Of a DNA stretch of 11,180 bases, positions 7,029 through 11,180 are shown one piece after another (position 1 is the first letter of the stretch; each line of letters opens with the position of its first letter). This DNA is from Saprospiraceae bacterium. GTDB taxonomy: Bacteria > Bacteroidota > Bacteroidia > Chitinophagales > Saprospiraceae. The notes under the pieces are model-generated. The model did no database searches. It was not told where the DNA came from and was given only the letters and a program-made list of their open reading frames with translations. The position numbers and the translations under genes were made by a program. The stretch lies in the NCBI GenBank assembly GCA_016787375.1, contig JAEUUM010000470.1, positions 1 to 11,180 of the forward strand. The letters are read 5' to 3'.

Positions 7029-7961
7029 TTAATAAATAAACCCATTTTTAGGTTCAACTTTATAAGGCATCTCTTCACCCAAGCTTTCTTTTAAATCCCT
7101 TTCGATGGTATTGCACAAAGCTGTCATGGGTATATCTGAAATCTGATTTTCAAATGGATTTTCATTGATTTCGCCTACCCTGTTCATCACCGAAAATACA
7201 AAACTGATGATAAAACTTACCGGAATAAGCATTGCAATGATGTTCATTTTTGCAAAGTCACCAACCAGACAAATAGGCAACACAAAAATAAAAACAAATA
7301 AAAACAACTTGGTAAAATACTGGTAATTCATCGGCAAAGGGGTGTTTTTAATTCGCTCGCATGCACCTTGCCAATTGCTGAATGCTGCAAGGTTCGGCTC
7401 TATGCTGATATTATCAAAAGCACCCAACATTTCTTTTTGCATCGCTTCTTTTATGCGAATACCTTGGGTCTGAAGTATATTATTCGGACGATTTTGTTTT
7501 GTTCTTAATTCCTCAAATTCCCTATCAGAAACCAAATGTCTAAATTCATCAATATTATTTTGTCCTCTCAAATGCAATCGCAATGAGTGAGAAAATGCAA
7601 TCTGGCGATTGATCATCTCTTTTTTATAAGCATTTGCTTCTGCTCTGTTAACTTTGCCAATGGTAACAGCATTGTCTACATTGGCGATAATTTGCCTTGC
7701 AAAAATTCTGCTATTGTTAATGATTCCACCCCAAACAGTTCTTGCCTCCCACCAACGAGCGTAGCTACTTTGATTTCTAAAAGCTATAAAAATTGCCAAT
7801 GCCGAACCTAAAATTGCTGCAATGGAAAAGGGTAAAGCTATTTCAATGACTTTAAATGTATTTAAAAGAAGTACGGTTGTCGATGCAACTAGTGTTGAAA
7901 GTGTTTCAAAGCGAATATTCCAGAAAACCGTGGCTAAGTTGAAATTTCTTTTTGTAATCAT
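7029..7961 (-). CDS. Bestrophin-family anion channel
   Basis: This is a membrane channel of the bestrophin (UPF0187/YneE) family, pentameric in characterised members, with 310 residues, the usual bacterial size. The N-terminal hallmark is present: IALPFSIAAILGSALAIFIAF, then RNQSSYARWWEARTVWGGIINNSRIFARQ (about 41-90). Hydrophobic segments lie near residues 22-36, 41-61, 215-233 and 239-258. The conserved late cytoplasmic motif appears as RVGEINENPFENQISDIPM (about 261-279), the acidic region after TM4. Animal bestrophins conduct chloride and bicarbonate, and algal thylakoid bestrophins are linked to bicarbonate delivery; a prokaryotic homologue has been reported to prefer cations, so selectivity is uncertain. 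Its ATG shares one base with the stop codon of the carbonic anhydrase gene (TAATG), pointing to translational coupling and a shared job in bicarbonate handling. Confidence 0.93.
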   Translation of the reverse strand: MITKRNFNLATVFWNIRFETLSTLVASTTVLLLNTFKVIEIALPFSIAAILGSALAIFIAFRNQSSYARWWEARTVWGGIINNSRIFARQIIANVDNAVTIGKVNRAEANAYKKEMINRQIAFSHSLRLHLRGQNNIDEFRHLVSDREFEELRTKQNRPNNILQTQGIRIKEAMQKEMLGAFDNISIEPNLAAFSNWQGACERIKNTPLPMNYQYFTKLFLFVFIFVLPICLVGDFAKMNIIAMLIPVSFIISFVFSVMNRVGEINENPFENQISDIPMTALCNTIERDLKESLGEEMPYKVEPKNGFIY

Positions 7962-8602
7962 TATTTATCTATTGGCTTTAAATCATAAATGTCTCGAATA
8001 ACAGCAAACTCTTTTTCCATATTCAAGCCCAAATCAATTAAATCGCCCGTGCGTACATCGAATACCCAACCATGAATTTTTGGAAAACCGGTTTTGTACC
8101 AGGATTTTTGCACGTGATCAATTTTAATGATATTCATGCATTGTTCTTTCACATTGAGTTCTACCAAACGATCAAATTGCCTTTGTCCGTCTTTAATGGA
8201 TTCCAGTTCCAATCTGTGTAATCGTCTTACATCACGCAGTGTTTGTAACCAACTATTGAGTTGCCCCATATCACTTGGAAGGAGTGCAGCTTTTACACCA
8301 CCACATTCATAATGACCACAGATTATGATGTGTTTTACTTTTAAATGTTCAACGGCATATTGCACTACTGCATTTACATTATTGTCTGTGGGAATAACTT
8401 GATTAGCAATGTTTCTGTGAATAAATACCTCCCCGGGATTCAGGCCCATCAGGTCTTCGGCTGTAACTCGACTATCAGAACATCCTATGTATAGAAATTC
8501 CGGATTTTGACCTTGGGCTAAAGTTTTAAAATACTCTGGATTTATGGATAGTTTTTCCGCTATCCATTTTTTGTTATTGATAAAAATCTGATCGAAGTTC
8601 AT
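7961..8602 (-). CDS. Beta-class carbonic anhydrase
   Basis: This zinc enzyme interconverts CO2 and bicarbonate. At 213 residues it is close to the 220 of E. coli Can. The zinc ligands are C41 (YIGCSDSRV), H97 and C100 (CGHYECGGV), and the catalytic Asp-Arg dyad is D43/R45. HRNIANQV (62-69) and IHGWVFDVRTGDLIDL (177-192) are also family-typical. No signal peptide is seen, so it is cytoplasmic. In E. coli/Haemophilus type II enzymes an allosteric bicarbonate site uses Trp39, Arg64 and Tyr181; here the aligned residues appear to be Tyr38, Arg63 and Phe181, so that inhibition may be altered. The gene follows the small barrel gene by 15 bases and overlaps the bestrophin start by one base. Confidence 0.96.
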   Translation of the reverse strand: MNFDQIFINNKKWIAEKLSINPEYFKTLAQGQNPEFLYIGCSDSRVTAEDLMGLNPGEVFIHRNIANQVIPTDNNVNAVVQYAVEHLKVKHIIICGHYECGGVKAALLPSDMGQLNSWLQTLRDVRRLHRLELESIKDGQRQFDRLVELNVKEQCMNIIKIDHVQKSWYKTGFPKIHGWVFDVRTGDLIDLGLNMEKEFAVIRDIYDLKPIDK

Positions 8603-8617
8603 AAGTTTGATGTCATT

Positions 8618-9274
8618 TTAAAATTCATATCGTAAAAAACCACCTAAGTTTTCTGTAAACGTCATTTCGCTTCTACCCGATTGATTTAAATCCAGTCCAG
8701 TTCCAAACTGAAATTCATTGATTTTTAATCCTAAACGAAAACGTTGAGTAAATGAAAAAATATTTTGAGAAACAGTTGGAAAGGCATTAACAAATTCAAT
8801 TTGAGAAAACAGATTTAATTTGTTTGTAAATTTTGGTGTATACCTTGCCAAAAAGAAAAAATCTACATTTGGTTCGTTTAATGTTTCTGCTACCACCCAA
8901 CTAAAAACGGTGTAATCTTTATTAATTTTTGCAAACTGAATTCCAATTTTGGGATAAATACCCCTGTTCAGAATACTTGCTACCAACACAGGTGCAAATC
9001 CTTTTAATTTCTCATGATTATAACTAATGGCTTCTGTAAACCCGAATTGTGGCAAGTTGGTTTTTTGGGTCATTTTATAATCTATGCTTGCACGATTTCT
9101 GTTAAAAAACAGAAATTTTGATTGATGTCCTTCCTCGTTTTTAAAATACTTAAAGAACATAATGTCCATCGTAGCTTTATTATGCCCTGCAAAAATTTCC
9201 ACAGGAATTTGTGCAACTGTGACACATTTTAAGAGAAGTGTTGCTATGACTAAGTATAAAATTTTACTTTTCAT
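8618..9274 (-). CDS. Small exported beta-barrel-like protein, unknown function
   Basis: The 218-residue product has a signal peptide (about 1-21, MKSKILYLVIATLLLKC then TVA before Q22). The mature part is a run of alternating aromatic/polar stretches of beta-strand length: TMDIMFFKYF, SKFLFFNRNRASIDYKM, PQFGFTEAISYN, KGFAPVLVASILN, YPKIGIQFAKI, YTVFSWVVAE, VDFFFLARYTP, LNLFSQIEFVNAFP, FTQRFRLGLKI, FQFGTGLDLN and a final GGFLRYEF. The terminal Phe and strand count (about 10) suggest a small outer-membrane barrel, possibly with bound ligand or pore function. I know no characterised homologue. Its start lies within the last 11 bases of the VOC gene, and it is 15 bases before the carbonic anhydrase gene, so it is firmly inside the operon. 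Confidence 0.82.
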   Translation of the reverse strand: MKSKILYLVIATLLLKCVTVAQIPVEIFAGHNKATMDIMFFKYFKNEEGHQSKFLFFNRNRASIDYKMTQKTNLPQFGFTEAISYNHEKLKGFAPVLVASILNRGIYPKIGIQFAKINKDYTVFSWVVAETLNEPNVDFFFLARYTPKFTNKLNLFSQIEFVNAFPTVSQNIFSFTQRFRLGLKINEFQFGTGLDLNQSGRSEMTFTENLGGFLRYEF

Positions 9275-9638
9275 TGGATATTAAACCAATTTTGTTGCCT
9301 TCACTGTCAATAATAATTGCTGCGAAACCAAATTTACCCAAATCCATAAATGGGACAATTACTTTACCGCCGGCTGATTCAACCTTACTCACAGCATTGG
9401 ATAATGTTCCAAAAGCATTTAGAAAAATATTACCTCCTTCTGTAGTAGGCTTCAAATCATTCCTTACAACAATAGAACCACCCACTGCTTCACCAGTATT
9501 AAAAGGCACATTGAAAAGTATTAATTCAGAATTTCCGAAAGTGCCTTTACGAACATTGTTGTTTAGAATGGTAGAATAGAAAATAAATGCCCTCTCCAAA
9601 TCAATCGCAGGAATTTCAAACCAGTTAATTGCATGCAT
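9264..9638 (-). CDS. VOC-superfamily protein (glyoxalase/bleomycin-resistance fold)
   Basis: This cytoplasmic 124-residue protein has the two beta-alpha-beta-beta-beta modules of the VOC fold. Module one starts MHAINWFEIPAIDLERAFIFYS (residues 1-22) and module two runs through NIFLNAFGTLSNAVSKVESAGGKVI to DSEGNKIGLISNEK. The layout matches the small DUF-like VOC subfamily with an NWFEIP start and a D(S/T)EGN..GL end. Metal-binding residues typical of glyoxalase I are not all evident; E8 is the best candidate. Substrate is unknown. Glyoxal-type aldehydes are suggested by the DJ-1-like gene 4 bases upstream, but this is inference. Its last 11 bases overlap the start of the small barrel gene, supporting coupled translation. 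Confidence 0.88.
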   Translation of the reverse strand: MHAINWFEIPAIDLERAFIFYSTILNNNVRKGTFGNSELILFNVPFNTGEAVGGSIVVRNDLKPTTEGGNIFLNAFGTLSNAVSKVESAGGKVIVPFMDLGKFGFAAIIIDSEGNKIGLISNEK

Positions 9639-9642
9639 AATT

Positions 9643-10500
9643 TTATTTATTTAATTGTTTAACAATCAATTCTGCTGCAGCTGCACCTGAATTTTGTTGC
9701 TGGCCGGTGATTAAATTACCGTCAGCAATGGCATATGAGCTAAAAGGTGCAGCTACCTTAAAGTTGGTACCGGCAATCTTTTTAGCTTCATCTTCAATTC
9801 TATAAGGTTGAATTTTCATACCCACTGCCTTGTCCGCAAATTCCTCCTCTGCATCTGCAAAGCCTGTCCATGTTTTACCTTTTACCAGTAATTCACCATT
9901 GGATTTTTTCGCATCCAGTAATAATGTAGTGGAATGACAAACGGCAGAGCTGGGTTTTCCAACTTCATAAAACGCAATAAATAACTTTTCTAAATCTTTA
10001 TTTCCTCTAAATGTATACATTGGTCCCTGACCACCAACTAAGAAAATAGCATCGTAGTTTTTAGCATCAACTTCCGTGATTTTTTTGGTGTTTGACAACA
10101 TTTCGTTGAACCACTTTAGTTGCATATAGCCGAGAGAAATCACATCATGAGCCGAATAACCACTTGCGTCTGTAGGATTTGAATAACCATCCATCTCCAG
10201 TTTTCCGCCATCGGTTGAGACAAGTTCTATGTCAAATCCTGATTCTTGAAACACCCTCAAAGGATGGGTTAATTCGGCTGCCCAAAAGCCTATAGGCCAA
10301 CCAGTTTGTTTGCTAACACTTGGCGAACTTGCCACCATCAAAATTTTGCCTTTGGCAGGTGCCCCATGAAAATGCACATAGCTGTTTACTTCAGTTACCA
10401 TATTTTTAAATTTTGTTTGTTTAGATGTTGATTTAGTTTGTGCAGCCAACTGATACTGAGACAGGGTTAATAGCAAGAAAATAAAAATTGATCTGACCAT
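9643..10500 (-). CDS. Exported DJ-1/PfpI-family protein, Hsp31/glyoxalase III-like
   Basis: The 285-residue product has a predicted signal peptide (about 1-20, ending QLAA before Q21), so it probably acts in the periplasm. The enzyme core has the family's active site: E76 in PIGFWAAELTHP, the nucleophile elbow AVCHST with C188 and H189, and WTGFADAEEE (211-220) supplying the likely third acidic residue. LVGGQGPMYTF (154-164) stands where relatives have GGHGPMWD. The C-terminal LITGQQQNSGAAAAELIVKQL end is typical. Relatives convert methylglyoxal to lactate without glutathione, or act as deglycases/chaperones. It is the first gene of the operon, 4 bases before the VOC gene, and diverges from the hxlR-type repressor gene, a frequent arrangement for electrophile-stress genes. 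Confidence 0.9.
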   Translation of the reverse strand: MVRSIFIFLLLTLSQYQLAAQTKSTSKQTKFKNMVTEVNSYVHFHGAPAKGKILMVASSPSVSKQTGWPIGFWAAELTHPLRVFQESGFDIELVSTDGGKLEMDGYSNPTDASGYSAHDVISLGYMQLKWFNEMLSNTKKITEVDAKNYDAIFLVGGQGPMYTFRGNKDLEKLFIAFYEVGKPSSAVCHSTTLLLDAKKSNGELLVKGKTWTGFADAEEEFADKAVGMKIQPYRIEDEAKKIAGTNFKVAAPFSSYAIADGNLITGQQQNSGAAAAELIVKQLNK

Positions 10501-10548
10501 ATCTGAGTAGTTTTTAATTATGATTTATTTATTTAAACTTTTGTGATG

Positions 10549-10579
10549 CAAATATTAAAACTATATCTACTTTTGACAA
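10549..10579 (-). promoter_or_regulatory. Candidate Bacteroidota promoter for the six-gene operon
   Basis: On the minus strand TTG (complement of 10577-10579) is followed after 20 bases by AATATTTG (complement of 10549-10556), one base from the -7 consensus TAnnTTTG. Spacing and AT content fit the -33/-7 architecture of Bacteroidota sigma-ABfr. Transcription would begin near 10542, giving a leader of about 40 bases. Confidence 0.5.
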
Positions 10580-10621
10580 TAGTATAACCCAAAAGTGTGA
10601 TACATACTTTTTAGTAAGTAT
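10560..10621. promoter_or_regulatory. Three short inverted repeats, candidate HxlR operators
   Basis: Three perfect dyads lie in the 145-base divergent spacer: ACTAT-N14-ATAGT (10560-10583), GTAT-N14-ATAC (10582-10603) and ATACT-N8-AGTAT (10604-10621; also TACT-TTTT-AGTA inside). Their centres are at 10571.5, 10592.5 and 10612.5, that is 20-21 bases apart, or two helical turns. The first overlaps the -33 side of the operon promoter. Winged-helix HxlR dimers bind such TACT/AGTA- or GTAT/ATAC-type dyads. AT-rich spacers also yield short dyads by chance, so this is a candidate only. Confidence 0.45.
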
Positions 10622-10645
10622 TAATTAAATCAATAATTTGAGAAT

Positions 10646-10987
10646 ATGCCAGATTTTGAATACAACGGAAAAATTTATTACAATCCGGTACAATTGGTCA
10701 TGGAACAAATAGGCGGAACCTGGAAAGCACCAATTTTATGGAGACTAAAAGACCAAACCATGAGGTATGGAGAATTACGAAAAGACATTCCCCATATTTC
10801 CGATAAAATGTTAACAACACAGCTTCGTCAGTTAGAGGAGGACGGTTACATCAAAAGAATGGTGTATGCAGTTGTACCTCCAAAAACTGAATATAGTTTG
10901 ACAGATCAAGGAAAAGAGATGATCGAATTAATAACTTCAATACGAAATTATGGATTAAAGATGATGGAAAAGCAAGGCTTGAAATAA
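10646..10987 (+). CDS. HxlR-family winged-helix transcriptional regulator
   Basis: This 113-residue DNA-binding protein has the full HxlR pattern: PVQLVMEQIGGTWKAPILWRL (14-34), MRYGELRKDIPHISDKMLTTQLRQLEEDGYI (39-69, with the recognition helix about ISDKMLTTQLRQL), the wing RMVYAVVPPKTEYSLTDQG (71-89) and a dimerising C-terminal helix (90-109). The conserved N-terminal Cys that senses electrophiles in YodB/HypR-type members, normally right before the PV, is Asn here (N13), and the protein has no Cys at all. It therefore cannot use thiol chemistry and probably senses a ligand directly. It is divergent from the DJ-1-headed operon and is probably its regulator and its own. No strong Shine-Dalgarno or clear promoter is visible upstream. 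Confidence 0.95.
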   Translation: MPDFEYNGKIYYNPVQLVMEQIGGTWKAPILWRLKDQTMRYGELRKDIPHISDKMLTTQLRQLEEDGYIKRMVYAVVPPKTEYSLTDQGKEMIELITSIRNYGLKMMEKQGLK

Positions 10988-11140
10988 AGAAAAAATTCGA
11001 AAGCTTCAAAAAAACATTAATTTCCAGATAGGCTAAATGACAAAACATTTTACCAGTTTGTCTCTTAATTGGTCTGATTTAGAAATAATAATTCGCCCTG
11101 GAAACTTTCAAAGGTAAAATAGAGTATGCTCAATAAAGTG

Positions 11141-11171
11141 TGTCAAAGAAAAAAAAATATAAACTTTGACA
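11141..11171. repeat. Inverted repeat TGTCAAAG-N15-CTTTGACA near the window end
   Basis: Perfect 8-base arms (11141-11148, 11164-11171) flank an A-rich 15-base spacer. It lies 154 bases after the HxlR gene in a gene-free stretch (10988-11180). CTTTGACA resembles a -33 TTTG box reading toward the window edge, so this may be the operator/promoter of the next gene outside the window. No T tract follows, so it is not a typical terminator. Confidence 0.4.
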
Positions 11172-11180
11172 AATGAAATT

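Noticed and set aside
10573..10586. TTGACA and TATAAC as a sigma-70 type promoter for the hxlR gene
   Set aside because: The two hexamers are separated by only a few bases, far from the 17 needed, and this phylum's main sigma factor uses a different consensus.

Overview
The window looks like a stretch of chromosome from a member of the Bacteroidota. The indications are the compact ProRS type used by that phylum, secreted proteins whose signal peptides end just before Gln (SAQ, FAQ, AAQ, VAQ), a FadL-like barrel of the Bacteroidota 'hemin receptor' type, weak Shine-Dalgarno sequences, and one promoter resembling the phylum's -33 TTG / -7 TAnnTTTG pattern. I cannot name a genus. No rRNA, tRNA, CRISPR array, insertion sequence or phage gene was seen.

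Left part (1-5367): the minus strand carries the first two thirds of prolyl-tRNA synthetase (proS), cut by the window edge. Reading away from it on the plus strand are three genes for exported proteins. The first encodes a secreted low-complexity protein with a Trp/Asn/Gly/Tyr block and an Arg-Pro repeat block, and is closed by a strong intrinsic terminator (2694-2731). The second encodes an OmpP1/FadL-like outer-membrane barrel with a palindrome just upstream of it. The third, closely linked gene encodes a two-domain exported protein whose C-terminal half resembles DUF6438.

Middle (5368-6372): a stand-alone PaiA-like GNAT acetyltransferase gene lies between two gene-free spacers of 214 and 257 bases. 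The second spacer separates it from a convergent operon and holds one small hairpin.

Right part (6373-11180): six tightly packed minus-strand genes are read from 10500 down to 6373. In order they encode an exported DJ-1/PfpI (Hsp31/glyoxalase III-like) protein, a VOC (glyoxalase-fold) protein, a small exported beta-barrel-like protein, a beta-carbonic anhydrase, a bestrophin channel, and an F420-reductase-like NAD(P)-binding protein. The gaps are +4, -11, +15, -1 and +44 bases, so this is almost certainly one operon. Divergent from it is an hxlR-family repressor gene. The 145-base space between them contains a candidate operon promoter and three short inverted repeats spaced 20-21 bases apart, as expected for autoregulation and operon control.

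The likely biological theme (inference) is an HxlR-regulated response to reactive carbonyls or electrophiles. The DJ-1 and VOC proteins would remove alpha-oxoaldehydes, the reductase would act on NAD(P)-linked substrates, and the carbonic anhydrase/bestrophin pair would interconvert CO2 and bicarbonate and move the anion across the membrane. The carbonic anhydrase-bestrophin pair, with overlapping stop and start codons, is the most interesting item. The right part appears more AT-rich than the left by eye, but this was not computed over the whole window.
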